Shown piece after piece: positions 23,569 to 34,992 of a DNA stretch of 64,000 bases; position 1 is the stretch's first letter, and each line of letters begins with the position of its first letter. The translations under genes were made by a program, and so were the position numbers. The notes beneath the pieces were generated by a model. The model saw only the letters and a program-made list of their open reading frames with translations, was not told where the DNA came from and searched no databases. Source of the DNA: Buxus sempervirens. Lineage: Eukaryota; Streptophyta; Magnoliopsida; Buxales; Buxaceae. The stretch lies in assembly GCA_947561395.2 (NCBI GenBank), contig OX387185.1, forward strand, positions 17,634,366 to 17,698,365. The letters run 5' to 3'.

Positions 23569-25035
23569 CTTGTGGATTTGAGCCTTTTGGTGTTTTAGTT
23601 CATGTTTTTTATATTTTTTGATTTGCTTGCTATTTTGTGTTCTTAAGCATGTTGAGTATGTTTTAAATCTGAATTATTTTTTAAAAATTCATGGGGGTAG
23701 AAACATGTTTAATTTTGATTTATAGGAGTGTTTCTACAAACATGCGTAGGGGAGGTTCGTTTTGCTGAACCATGCTTATTTCTTGCTATATTTTTATGAT
23801 AGCATGTTTTAATTTTCAGCATGATCTCCATGATGATTTTGGGTGTATAACATGATCATATGTTTGCATGATAGATGATTTTTATGAGCATGTTTTGGGT
23901 GCTATAGGATTGCTTTATTTACTTGTTTATTTTAAATATGCTTTCCTATTATGCCTTGGTTTGTTTATGCATGGCTGCGAAAAGAGTGGCAATGGTTTGG
24001 GACGTTGTGAATGTAACCTATTTTTACAATGCACTGTGCACCTTTTACTTTTACACAGCCTACCCTTAACCTATAGGAAGTTGAACCCGAATGTGTGTAG
24101 CTTGGCGCAACGAGGTCGATACTTCGGAAAGCGAAAGTGAAAACATTCACCTTAGAACTTTGAGCTAATGATGTGATGATAACGTGGATCCGGGATTCTG
24201 GTCATCACTAGGCTTGAGTGCTAAGTTGCCATTAAGCCAAAACCCAAAACCCCTACGCTTGAAGATGGAGTTACACGTTTTTGGTTAAAGTATACAATTA
24301 CGTGGGGATATGGGTTTTTATGATTGTGGGAAGGCCGTGTGCATGGCTTACAAACCAGGGCATAATGCGGATGCCATATTGAAGGTAAACAAGGTAACAA
24401 GGTAATCCTATTGCTTTGCATTATTATCATGTCATAGGGGTGTCATGGTGCCCATTGGTTCGGGATAAAATTGGTCCCAAAATATGCATGTTTCTTAAAA
24501 TTGGTGTAGCCCATAGGAAGAGTTTCTAACTCTGTTTAGAATCAATCCTACCCAATGTTCATACAAGAGGCAACAAAAGGGTACCAAATTCTAGAATATG
24601 GAGTCAATTCAGAGGGTACATGTGCCCTCCTAAGCAGGTGTTTTAGCAAAAAGGCCAAGGTCCACTTTGGGACAGTTTAGAAGCCTTGCACTGGGTGAAC
24701 TGTATGTTTGGATGAGCAATTAAAGTGATCAAACCATGTAAAAACTGGAAAAATATAACAGAGTTCCGTAAAACCGCATTTAGTACACGGGCTGGGCTTG
24801 TCCGTATTAGTTATACGGGCTGGGTTCGCCCGTGAATTTCATACGGTCACGGCTCGCTCGTAATTTGAATACGGACTGGGCTGGACCGTACTGTGTATAC
24901 GGTTTCCACGGAAAATTCAATTTTAATCAGTTTTTCCCACTAAATCTTATTCCTTTAACCTTTAAATAATGATAGAGGGAAAAGAGTTTGAATAAAATGC
25001 TTCAAAAAAATAAATAAATAAATAAAATGTGAAGA
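23569..25035 (+). other. Leader of element D, non-coding
   Basis: No gene is seen. At 24780-24905 there is a further cluster of TACGGGCTGGG/CCCGTA dyads like those in the LTR U3, but no TATA box follows, so it looks like a duplicated U3 fragment. Confidence 0.6.
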
Positions 25036-26850
25036 GAAAATGCCTGGGCCTCTGAAAGCCTTTGAATTTCAGACTTTTTTTCAAAAAAAAAAAAACTCCT
25101 TGGGCCTCTGAAAGCCTTTGAATTTCAGACCTTTTCTCAAAAACTCCTTGGGCCTCTGAAAGCCTTTGAATTTCAGACTTTTTCCCAAAAAACTCCTTGG
25201 GCCTCTGAAAGCCTTTGAATTTCAGACTTTTTCTCAAAAAACCCCGGGCCTCTGAAAGCCTTATAATTTCAGACTTTTTCCCAAAAAACTCCTTGGGCCT
25301 CTAAAAGCCTTTGAATTTCAGACTTTTTCTCAAAAAACCCCCGGGCCTCTGAAAGCCTTTGAATTTCAGACTTTTTCTCAAAAACTCTCTGGGCCTCTGA
25401 AAGCCTTTGAATTTCAGACTTTTTCTCAAAACTCTCTGGGCCTCTGAAAGCCTTTGAATTTCAGACTTTTTCTCAAAACTCCCTGGGCCTCTGAAAGCCT
25501 TTGAATTTCAGACTTTTTCTCAAAAAATCCTTGGGCCTCTGAAAGCCTTTGAATTTCAGATCTTTTTCCTCCGGGCCTCTGAAAGCCTTTGAATTTCAGA
25601 TCTTTTTCCTTTGGGCCTCTGAAAGCCTTTGAATTTCAGATCTTTGGTCCTCTGAAAGCCTTTGAATTTCAGACCTTTTTCTTTTGGGCCTCTGAAAGCC
25701 TTTGAATTTCAGATCTTTTGGGCCGTCTAAAAGCCTCTGAATTTTAGACAAATCATTTTTTTTGGGCCATCTAAAAGCCTCTGAATTTTAGACAAATCAT
25801 TTCTTTTGGGCCGTCTAAAAGCCTCTGAATTTTAGACAAATCATTTCTTTGGGCCGTCTAAAAGCCTCTGAATTTTAGACAAATCATTTTTTTTGGGCCG
25901 TCTAAAAGCCTTTGAATTTTAGACAAATCATTTCTTTTGGGCCGTCTAAAAGCCTCTGAATTTTAGACAAATCATTTCTTTTGGGCCGTCTAAAAGCCTC
26001 TGAATTTTAGACAATCATTTCTTTTTGGGCCATCTAAAAGCCTTTGAATTTTAGACAAATCATTTCTTTTGGGCCGTCTAAAAGCCTCTGAATTTTAGAC
26101 AAATCATTTCTTTGGGCCGTCTAAAAGCCTCTGAATTTTAGACAAATCATTTTTTTTGGGCCGTCTAAAAGCCTCTGAATTTTAGACAAATCATTTCTTT
26201 TGGGCCGTCTAAAAGCCTCTGAATTTTAGACAATCATTTCTTTTGGGCCGTCTAAAAGCCTCTGAATTTTAGACAATCATTTCTTTGGGCCGTCTAAAAG
26301 CCTCTGAATTTTAGACAAATCATTTCTTTGGGCCGTCTAAAAGCCTCTGAATTTTAGACAAATCATTTCTTTTGGGCCTCTGAATTTTAGACAAATCATT
26401 TCTTTGGGCCGTCTAAAAGCCTCTGAATTTTAGACAAATCATTTCTTTGGGCCGTCTAAAAGCCTCTGAATTTTAGACAATCATTTCTTTGGGCCATCTA
26501 AAAGCCTCTGAATTCTAGACAAATCACTCCTTTGGGCCGTCTATAAGCCTCTGAATTATAGACACATATCCTTTGGGCCTCTTAAAGCCTTTGAATTTCA
26601 GATCTTTTTCCTCGGGCCTCTGAAAGCCTTTGAATTTGAGACCTTTCTCAAAAATCTCTGGCCTCTGAAAGCCTTTGAATTTCAGACCTTTTTCAAAAAT
26701 ACCCCTAGGCCTTTGAAAGCCTTTGAATTTCAGATCTTTTGCAAAAAAAAATCCCTGGGCCTCTGAAAGCCTTTGAATTTCAGACTTTTTCCAAAAATAT
26801 CCCAGGGCCTCTGAAAGCCTTTGAATTTCAGATCTTTTTCTCTTTTTGGG
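25036..26850 (+). repeat. 41-unit tandem hairpin array in D leader
   Basis: Units of 36-48 bp come in three blocks: about 15 A-type, about 20 B-type, then 6 A-type. Each has a 9-nt loop GCCTTTGAA or GCCTCTGAA between complementary arms. A arms are TCTGAAA/TTTCAGA (first at 25051-25073). B arms are GTCTAAAA/TTTTAGAC (first at 25725-25749). One unit at 26539-26563 has GTCTATAA/TTATAGAC. The linkers are Y-rich (CTTTTTCTCAAAAACTCCTT in A, AAATCATTTCTTTTGGGCC in B). One unit near 26374 has lost its left arm. The array lies between the LTR splice donor and the gag acceptor. Confidence 0.95.
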
Positions 26851-27004
26851 GGACCTGTTGGAAGCCCTAGAATATTCCAACAATTCAAGTCAAAAAAAAA
26901 AAAAAAGAAGCAAATAAAGAAACAAAATCCAAACTCGTGTTCACCCAGCTTGCACATAGGCATTCCTAGGCATGTGAATGAGATTAATTGGGCACTGATT
27001 TTTT

Positions 27005-27016
27005 TATTTTTTCCAG
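27005..27016 (+). promoter_or_regulatory. Candidate 3' splice site before D gag
   Basis: TTATTTTTTCCAG|GTACCA; the exon would begin at 27017, 54 bp before the gag ATG. E (39984) and C (54465) have the same CAG|GTACCA before their gag genes, although the upstream sequences are different. Confidence 0.6.
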
Positions 27017-27070
27017 GTACCAAGTACACTTGCAACCATCGCTCATGTAACCAAATCAAGAGCTTGTGCC

Positions 27071-28819
27071 ATGAATCCCATTGAGAATGAAGCTGATGCT
27101 CCTCACCCAGATATTGTCCTGCTTCAGGAGCAGGTGGCAGGACTAGCCCGAATGTTAGAGAACATACTATCAGTGCAGGCCCAACAAGTTCAAGCCCAGA
27201 ACCAAGCATCCACTTCCAACCAAGCATCTCCACCTCCAATCAATATCCCACCTCCGGTTCAACTTATTCCTGAACCCATTTCTGAACCTACCCTTGAACC
27301 TATAATGATCAGGGAGGAGATGGTTGAGTCTGAGAAAGAGAATGAAAAAGAAAAGATGAGGGATGAAATAGAAAGAAAATTCATGCACAGGCTGGAGATG
27401 ATCCAAGATGAAATGAGGGAGGTGAAAGGGATACGTAACTTTGGAGGCACCAATTTTGAAGATTTGTGTCTATACCCCAATGTATGCTTACCGGCCAAAT
27501 TCAAGTGTCCGGACTTTGACAAGTATGATGGCACTGGCTGCCCAATGAGCCATTTGAAGTTATACTGCGGGGCTTTATGCCAGTTTGGCCGGGATGATGG
27601 CATACTAATTCAACTCTTCCAGAGGAGTTTAACTGGAGCTGCTTTGAAGTGGTTTACCACTTTGGATCATGGGAAAATAAGAAGATGGAAGGATTTAGCA
27701 GATTCCTTTTTGGCACAATACAGGTTCAACTCTGAGATTATACCAGATAGGTATGACATGATGAGGATGACAAAGAGAAATGATGAGACCATAAGGCAAT
27801 ATGCTAAAAGGTGGAGGGAGTTGGCTGCACAAGTCAAGCCACCCGTGGGAGAACCAGAAATGATTTCAACCTTCATTAGCACACTGGGGCAACCCTTTTA
27901 CAGTCACTTGGTGGGTCAAACTACCACCAACTTTGCTGCCCTAGTGCAAGTGGCAGACAGAATTGAAGATGGGATCAAGTCTGGGAAAATAGCTGATTAC
28001 TCTACAGTGTTGAACCAGGAAGCTTCCACCACTTTCTCTACACAGAAAAAGGAGAATGGTAATGGAAGAAGAAAGAATGAAGAAAGGATAGAAGCAGAAG
28101 TGAATATGGTGCAACTTCCTAGGGAACCCTTTCAAATCAATGTCCATCCACCTCCTATCAAGCCAACCCATCAAGTTCCTTTGCTGCCTATCCAAATTAA
28201 TGTCCCTTTTGCACAGCCTGTGGAGGAGGAAACAGAAGTAAGGAAGAGAAGAGAATTTTCTAAACTGCCTATGAGACCATCTGAGCTTTTGCCTACTTTA
28301 CTTCAAAAGGGTTATGTGACTTTGAGGTTGCCAAATCCTCATGCAAACAAGGGGAAGAATTATGATTCATCTGCAATCTGTGATTATCATATGAGCACTC
28401 CAGGGCATACCACAGATCGTTGCTTGGCCCTAAAGCATGCAATCCAGGATTTATTGGATAATAACTCCTTATCATTCAATTCAGTCACTCCCATCCCACC
28501 TATTGATAACAATAGGGCAGGCAGCTCAAATGCAATAGGGGCAATTTTCTTTGGAGAAAGAAGATTTGACCCTTCTCAGCTTATCGCTCCTATTGGTCCA
28601 ACAGTCAGGGTTTATCTTGAAAGAAATGCTCCTGGTTATGAGCAGGAAGGCTTGCCTTACTCAGCAGGAGAAAGAAAGTATCTGAAAAGGGAGAAAAGTC
28701 AATTTTTGCCTGTGAGAATAGGGGCAGTTTTCGAACTCCCATGTTCTCTGAAAAGAAACCTGCATAAGAAGAATGCATATTTCCTGAGGATCCTAAGGAG
28801 CCTTGTTCTCAGGAAGTGA
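27071..28819 (+). CDS. gag: Gag protein of element D (intact ORF)
   Basis: 582 residues. An N-terminal coiled coil (residues about 15-40) is followed by a Pro/Gln linker, a charged coiled coil (about 80-120) and the retrotransposon gag core (about 126-300: KFKCPDFDKYDGTGCP, LFQRSLTGAALKWF, FLAQYRFNSEI, YAKRWRELAAQV, FISTLGQPF). A CHHC zinc-knuckle-like motif, CDYHMSTPGHTTDRC, lies at about 437-451. Gag forms the virus-like particle and packages element RNA; this ORF has no stops or frameshifts, the only fully open retroelement frame in the window. It ends at TGA 28817 with no protease after it. Its core matches the gags of C and E at many positions but with clear divergence. Expression could be from the LTR promoter, with or without splicing. 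Confidence in the family is high; a function in trans is inferred. Confidence 0.93.
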   Translation: MNPIENEADAPHPDIVLLQEQVAGLARMLENILSVQAQQVQAQNQASTSNQASPPPINIPPPVQLIPEPISEPTLEPIMIREEMVESEKENEKEKMRDEIERKFMHRLEMIQDEMREVKGIRNFGGTNFEDLCLYPNVCLPAKFKCPDFDKYDGTGCPMSHLKLYCGALCQFGRDDGILIQLFQRSLTGAALKWFTTLDHGKIRRWKDLADSFLAQYRFNSEIIPDRYDMMRMTKRNDETIRQYAKRWRELAAQVKPPVGEPEMISTFISTLGQPFYSHLVGQTTTNFAALVQVADRIEDGIKSGKIADYSTVLNQEASTTFSTQKKENGNGRRKNEERIEAEVNMVQLPREPFQINVHPPPIKPTHQVPLLPIQINVPFAQPVEEETEVRKRREFSKLPMRPSELLPTLLQKGYVTLRLPNPHANKGKNYDSSAICDYHMSTPGHTTDRCLALKHAIQDLLDNNSLSFNSVTPIPPIDNNRAGSSNAIGAIFFGERRFDPSQLIAPIGPTVRVYLERNAPGYEQEGLPYSAGERKYLKREKSQFLPVRIGAVFELPCSLKRNLHKKNAYFLRILRSLVLRK

Positions 28820-30053
28820 TTTTAATAAAGGCTCTTCAAAAAAAAAAAAAAAGATTTTTCCCTTTAACATTTGTCTAGAAAAAAAAAGTTTTCAGCAAGG
28901 TCCTTTTACTTATGAGTCATATCTCTTATTGAATTTCATTGAGTTGAATATGACTTTGACATTGGGCTCAATTTTGAGACCAAAATCGAAGCAAAAGACA
29001 TTTTATACAATAATTCAAATCTTTTTAATGTCATGAGAAGAATATTTTGCAAAATTATGAAGTGACCAATTTTATGGCCTTTGGAACCAAAGATGACCCA
29101 CAGTCTTCAACAGAAAAGATAGAAGAAGATTTGAAGTCTTCATTAGAATACAGAAAAAATCGCACCACTCGCTGATTCGTTCAAAGGGAAGTTGATAATA
29201 TTGTTTGAAGAAATTTTGGGGCTTTGCACTTGAAAATATGGGAGAAGATTTGACCTTTTCCTTGGAAATCGAATTGGGCATCATTTGATGGAAAGAATCC
29301 AAATTCATAAGATTGATCAAAAGGTGAAGAACTTGTTCATAACAGAGGTTCTATTTGAAGATGCTTTTATCTTGATAGAAGGTGATTAAGAAAAAAAAAA
29401 AAAAATCCTGAGCCAGTTATGTTGTGCAACTCTATCAAATCTAAAATTCAAATTTTTCTTAAAATGATAAGAGGCCTTTCTTTCTTATATCCCCAAAAAT
29501 TTTGAAATCCCTAGTTAGACCCTTTGAGCTTGATACATTTTTTCAAGTAACCTAAACTGAGAATTGTACCCCCACACTGGGGCAAATTTATTAAGGCATA
29601 AAAAAAATGAAGGGACAATTATTGAAGTTCAAAAGGGATTTTGAATATGTTTTCAGAAAATGGGCAAAGAAATGAAAAAAAAAAGAAGAAAAAGAAAGAA
29701 AAAAAAGGAAGAAAAAAAGATAATCAAATGCTATTTGGAGAATGTCTTCAAAATTGTGAAGAAAAGAATGGAAAAAAGAAGTTCAATACTGGAGAATAAG
29801 TTTCAAATGAAGAAATCAAATTAAGGGAAGAACTTCATTACTGGGAGCAATTTTGTATTCATTCCAAGGGAAGAAATGCCTTAAAAATTACAATTTCAGT
29901 TAACCCATTCGATCATAGGGCATTTGAGCCTTTTATTCCTTTTCTTTCTAAACTAACACCAAGCCTTCGTTTCGTCCCATTCATAAGTCCTCTTTGATTA
30001 AGAAATTTTGAATTAAGGTAGCTTTGACTACATGGTTGTTGGTGATGAAGGAT

Positions 30054-30085
<32 letters not shown>

Positions 30086-32030
30086 GAAAAAAGAAGAAAA
30101 AAAAAGAAAAAGGAAAAAATGGAAAAAATGTAGTGAAAACTCGGAAGGGCACTACATGGCAAATAATCAGTTATCTACAAGAAGGAAATTGTTAGAGAGA
30201 AAAGTCCAAAATTGGCATAGATCCAGATGAAGTCCTCGTATTGGAGGTTATTTTGAGATACATCCACTCTTCAAATGATTGAAGAAAATTCTCTTTTCAA
30301 AACTGAAGCAACATGATCAGAACTATTATATGAATCATCTATGAACAAGTTGATGGTCATCAAAATTGCCATTAAGAAATTATTGCTGAAGGTGAAGTCA
30401 TAAATTCTCATATCATGGATACAATGGAGAAACAATTGCTCTTCAATTGGATGAAGGAAAATGTCTTTCTAGACTGGGGCAAAATAGTCAAATCGAAAGA
30501 GTCGTCATATCTGGAGCATCAATTGATAAGCCGATGGTCATGGGGATGATTCTAAAGGTTCCAAAGGCTTATTTTGGTCTTTCTTCATTTTCTGAAATAA
30601 TCTTCTCATTATTCAACTTGATTTTAATTCTTTTGGACTATATGCTAATAAGTGATTGGATCATTTTTTCAAAATATATATATAAAAACACAAAAAAGCA
30701 AAAAATATATTTTTGGCCTATGATGAGAATCTATATCTTTTCATAAAACATTGGTTTTGCAAGCATTAGAGAATTCTGAGGCCACTAGTATAAAACATAT
30801 TTTCTTATTTTTGTATTTGCATTCTTTTATTAGGGTTTCTTTTTCGCAAAGGCTAAAAAAAAAAAAAAAGAAAGAGAAAAAGAGAAAAAGAAAGAAAAAA
30901 AAAGAAAAAAAAGAGAAAAAGGAAAAAAGAGGATCATCTCTACTGAGGGGCAAATACTTCTTCAAACAATCAAAACTGAGGCATGCTCAGTGTCTTTCCT
31001 TCTGGGTTTTCATTGGAATGAATTCCAACATCTGGAAGAAGCAATCAAGCTTTAGTCTTCAAATTTGAAAGAAAAAAAAAGGCTTCGAAGCAATTGCATG
31101 TTTTCTCTGTTAAACAAGGATTTTCAATTCTTCAATCATGAAGAAGGATTTTATTGGGGCAGCAAGAGGCATGAAAGACAGATCATGGGCTGTAAAGGCA
31201 TGAGGTTAGATCAAGAGATCATGATCCATCAATCAAGATGAGGGCATTCACTTGGGCAATTAAAAAGCATGAAGACAGGTTATGGGCAGTAATGGCACAT
31301 ACATCGTTATAAAGAAGCAAAAGCAAGTTGCAGAATATTCAAGCACAGGTTCGGGCATCAAATGGCACCTAGGTATATCAAATAAGAAAATCAATCAGGA
31401 AAATTCAAAAAGTGAAAAACATCAAAATCAATTGAGTTTGCAGTGGTCAATTTTAAATCCACATTCTTTTCAAAATTTACTTGTCTCAGATTTCTTTTCA
31501 TAGCCACGAGAGCTCCAAGAAATCTGAGATAAGGAAGAAATGCCACCCCATCAGACTTCAAGCAGGGGTTTCATTGGCTATCTTCGAATCCATGTTTTTA
31601 TCATTTCTTTGTTTGATCAAAGCAAGTTCAATTAATGAGATGTTTTTCAAATGTGTAATTTTGAGTTGTGTCTGTTCATTGTGCTACAACTGCAGGCCAC
31701 CCAGAAAAATTGTCTTTTTCATCATTTTCTCCACACTTTTTGGGAGATTAATGTTTATATTAGTTGTAAGTTGCAAGGATTGCCACCTTACCCACTTTTG
31801 TTTAAAAATTTTGTCTCAAATCTCACTTCATAGCCACGAGAGCTCAGTGAGAAGAGAGAGGAGGATTTGGCCCTTAAGCTGAGGGACTTCTTAGCAAATC
31901 TTCCACAATCAATTCTTTTTTTATAAAATCATCCATTTGGTCCTTGCAAAGTGCAATTGGTTAGACAAAGATCTCAAAAAGTGCAATTAGTGAGTCTTTT
32001 TACTCTCTGCTGGTAATTGGTTCCAATCAC
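28820..32030 (+). other. Long non-coding 3' region of element D
   Basis: No gene is seen in 3.2 kb. It contains A-rich or GA-rich runs (28840-28852, 29392-29405, 29680-29720, 30055-30120, 30855-30925). A repeated segment around CATAGCCACGAGAGCTC occurs at about 31499 and 31831. Part of it (29910-29990) resembles the 3' region of element F on its own strand. This is the space that pol would occupy in an autonomous relative. Confidence 0.6.
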
Positions 32031-32048
32031 CAGCAAAGAGGGGGCAGC
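32031..32048 (+). other. Polypurine tract of element D
   Basis: AGCAAAGAGGGGGCAGC immediately precedes the 3' LTR at 32049. Element C has nearly the same AGCAAAGAGGGGCAGC before its 3' LTR. Confidence 0.85.
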
Positions 32049-33868
32049 TGTAGACACCCCAAATTGCACTAAAAATGAGAAAATAATTGAAAATATTAAT
32101 TGGGATTTGAAACATGTCAAAAAAGCATAAAATCTGGCCAAACTGATCATGACCGTATTTTGTTTACAGTCTGGTCATACCTGCAGTTGATATACGGTCA
32201 CGGCTTGCCCGTATTAATAATACGGGCAGGGCGCGACCGTAATATATATACGGGCACGGGGGTCTTTGTGCGAATTTTACCTTTTTGATTTTTGAGCCTT
32301 ATCTGCACCCAAATATCTCTCTTGGATAAGCGAATTCTCTTATTTATTCATCCGAATTATCCTATTTATCCTTGTTGGCCAAGGATTGGCATTATCCATA
32401 TTTTTTACCTAATCTGGGGGATCATGGTATATCCCCTTGGACCAACCATGCCCCTAGGTTTGCCTATAAATAGAGGAGCTCTCCTCAAGCAAAAGGCCAC
32501 GAAATTTTGAGTCCAAGGAATTCTAAGAAGCTCCAAGAAAAGAGAAAGAACTCCTGCTGCCTGCCTGCTCAATCCAGGTAAGTCCCCTATCCCTTTTTAT
32601 TTTCTGTCTTCAATTCTAGAAGTAATAGGATCATCTTTATTGCTGTAGAATAAGGCCATATCTGTTTTCGTATTCCTAAACTTGTCTCTAAGTACCTCAA
32701 GAGTCTCTCTAGCCGTAAAACGTGAAGAGAGAACTAGGGGAAAGGGGAACAGGTGGATCCCTAGAATAGAACCCCATATCTGTTTTTCTCTTTTTTCTAG
32801 AATAAGGCCTGTGATTGTGCTTGTGTAACCAAACCTATCTCCAAGTACCTCAAGAGTCTCTCTAGCCGTAAAACGTGAAGAGAGAACTAGGGGAAAGGGG
32901 AACAGGTGGATCCGTAGGGTAGACCCCCATGTGCTCTAATCTGTGAGATGTGGCTATTTTGAATATCCTGATCATGTTTAATGCTTTTTATGATATATCT
33001 GAATGAATAACATGAATCTATGATGTTTATAGCATGAGATCCCTATTTTTCTAAAAATTTGGATTTTCCACATATTTGCACCTACAGCACTGTTTTCGCG
33101 ATTTTTATGATTTTAGGCTATGATCTTGGATCTATCATGATCAATATGGTAGATCTGAATCTAGAAGCCTGAAAATAAATTCTAGGGTTTCATGAGATGA
33201 TTTTTGAATTGTTTTTCATTATTGAGAGAAGACCCTACGGTCTCAGTTCTCCCCTTTTGATGTTCTTTATCAACGTGGGTATTTTTGGTTTTTATTTTCT
33301 GATTTAATGTGAAATTTGGGTTTTATCTATGTCCTGGACTATTCAAGTTCAATTTTGAAATACTTTATAAAAATCATATTTTTCTAGATTTCTAGAATTT
33401 AGCTTGAAGCCAGATTTTTGGATTTTTCACTTTAAATTGATTTTATTTGATTTTATCTCAATTTTATTTTGATCATGAAACCCTAGGAATGGTATGATCA
33501 TATTTGAAAGTTTTGGATCAATCAGGCTAATCTTATGAAAAAACCATATATTTTTGTCTTCTTTTTGTGATTTTTCCTGATTTTTATAGCAAGCTTTTTC
33601 CTTTAATTTAACATGAACAATGCCTGGAAATCACCTTGTGTGGATGAATAGGGGTGCCTAACACCTTCCCCTGTTCATAACTTAATCCCCTTACCCATCT
33701 CTGGTTGTTTTTTTTTAGGAGGGATATTTTGCCCTAAAATTGCCTTTTGTGCTTATTTAATATTTTGGTGTCCATTCACACCTAAATTGAATGGTGGCGA
33801 CTCTTTGTTTTATTTAATCCCGTGTGATGATTGAGGAAATCATTAAATTGATTTTTCCATGTCTCACA
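32049..33868 (+). mobile_element. 3' LTR of element D
   Basis: About 1820 bp, nearly identical to the 5' LTR with the same TATA box, donor (GT at 32578) and ends. It is followed by the CCCCC duplication and then by element E's LTR. Confidence 0.9.
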
Positions 33869-34974
33869 CCCCCTTTCTTTCTCCCTTCTCTAAAGATTTT
33901 GTGTTGAGCCATAAGCCTAGACTTAAAGTTTGCTGGATGTTTTCTCTTTGCTGTTTTTTTGTTTTCTTTTACATGTGTAGTGGCATGCATGCTAGGATCG
34001 TATGGGCACTTTTTCCTTACTGTTTTTACATGCTTAATCAGGTCTCCCTTGCATGTTAGCCTCTATTGTTAGCCACCAAAAGTCAGTCCCTGGACCATGC
34101 TTTATGCATACGTTTTTCTGTTTTCATCTTTGATAACACGCCGATCATTGCTTGATGTTTTCAGCTATTGTCCCGCTCCCAAACCCTTCCAGAAGTTGCT
34201 GCCCCAGGACCTTTAGAACCCCCCCCCCCCCCCACACCCTCCCTTAGCGCAATCCATAGAGCCACGCATGAAGGCTGTCCTCCCAATCTCCATGTTTTTT
34301 ACCCTTTTGGGCATGCTTAACACCCTCACGTATGGCTGCTGTTCTGTGAATTTGCGGCAGACTTTTATGTGCTATTTATTCATGTTCATATGGCATGCTT
34401 AGTAGCTTGGTTGTTCCCCGTATGTGCACACCTGTAGGTCATCTCCCCATGCATTACTTCCCCCCATGTGCATGTTGAAATCAGACTAAAGCCTCAGTTG
34501 TAAGTTGCTGTTTGGAGTCTCATTATATTGTGGGTTTGGTAATTAATTGGTTTAGTTTGAGATGCATGCTTGCTAGGCTTTAATGGTTGGCGGATTAATG
34601 TTGTGAAGTCATGAAATGTGGGGTGCTAAGACCCCATCTCGTTGCTGTTGGTTGCTGGAAATGGAGGGCAGCAACCCCATGCCCTCCCCTCTCTCCCTTG
34701 CCTAGCTAAGAAACCAAGAAAAGTAGGCCAAATGAGGCCTCTCCCCAAACTTGAACCAATGTGGGCCCATCCAGGGGCCCACACAGCTTATAGAAGGCCC
34801 TAGGAAGCCCCTGGAAGCCATCCCTAGAGCACAACCGAGACCCTACTTAGAATCTCAAGCCGTAGACCAAAGCCCAAAATAGACTAACTTAGGCATCCAG
34901 GTGTCCGCCTGCACCCCATCAGGCGGTGGCGACTCCGAATTTTCCCGTGCCGCGTTTATGACGCGCGCATAGCT

Positions 34975-34992
34975 TGGCGACTCTGTTGGGGA
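34975..34992 (+). other. Primer binding site of element E
   Basis: TGGCGACTCTGTTGGGGA, one change from D and C, three bases after the LTR end. Confidence 0.75.

Larger units (their letters stand above)
21730..33868 (+). mobile_element. Complete gag-only LTR element D (12.1 kb)
   Basis: Two LTRs of about 1.82 kb (21730-23548, 32049-33868) are flanked by a perfect duplication CCCCC (21725-21729, 33869-33873). Internally: PBS at 23551, leader, a 41-unit hairpin array, a single intact gag ORF, a long A/GA-rich 3' region and a PPT before the 3' LTR. No protease, RT, RNase H or integrase is present, matching the described TR-GAG class of non-autonomous elements. The two LTRs differ at roughly 30 positions by eye (1.5-2%), so insertion is recent. 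It sits in element E's 5' LTR. Confidence 0.92.
16314..34971 (+). mobile_element. 5' LTR of element E (three pieces)
   Basis: The pieces are 16314-17116, 21107-21729 and 33874-34971, about 2.5 kb together. The left end TATAAGCACCTCATTTTTGC aligns with C's TGTAGACACCTTATTTTTGC, with changes. Later AAAGTCAAAC, ATTGACCTTTTGAT and GCAACTGAGTTTGCTGGAATCGG match C's LTR. GTATCCG/CGGATAC palindromes lie at 16895-17080, and TGTATCCGGC/GCCGGATACA at 21107-21133. A TATAAA box follows at 21145. A possible splice donor TTGG|GTAAGG is near 21445. The right end is just before GC-T-TGGCGACTC at 34975. A long C run lies near 34219. Confidence 0.75.

Noticed and set aside
24962-25237. Repeat protein encoded by the D array (minus strand, KFKGFQRP repeats)
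   Set aside because: The apparent peptide repeats come from the hairpin units; linkers vary in length so no frame is kept across the array, and no start signal is present.
25036-26850. CRISPR-like array
   Set aside because: The units are contiguous and nearly identical with no unique spacers, and the sequence is from a plant retroelement.
30024-30230. Lysine-rich open frame
   Set aside because: A translation of an A-rich run in the non-coding 3' region of D.
34219-34240. C-run as an assembly gap or G-quadruplex of note
   Set aside because: A simple homopolymer in an LTR; length may be a sequencing artefact and no further structure supports a role.
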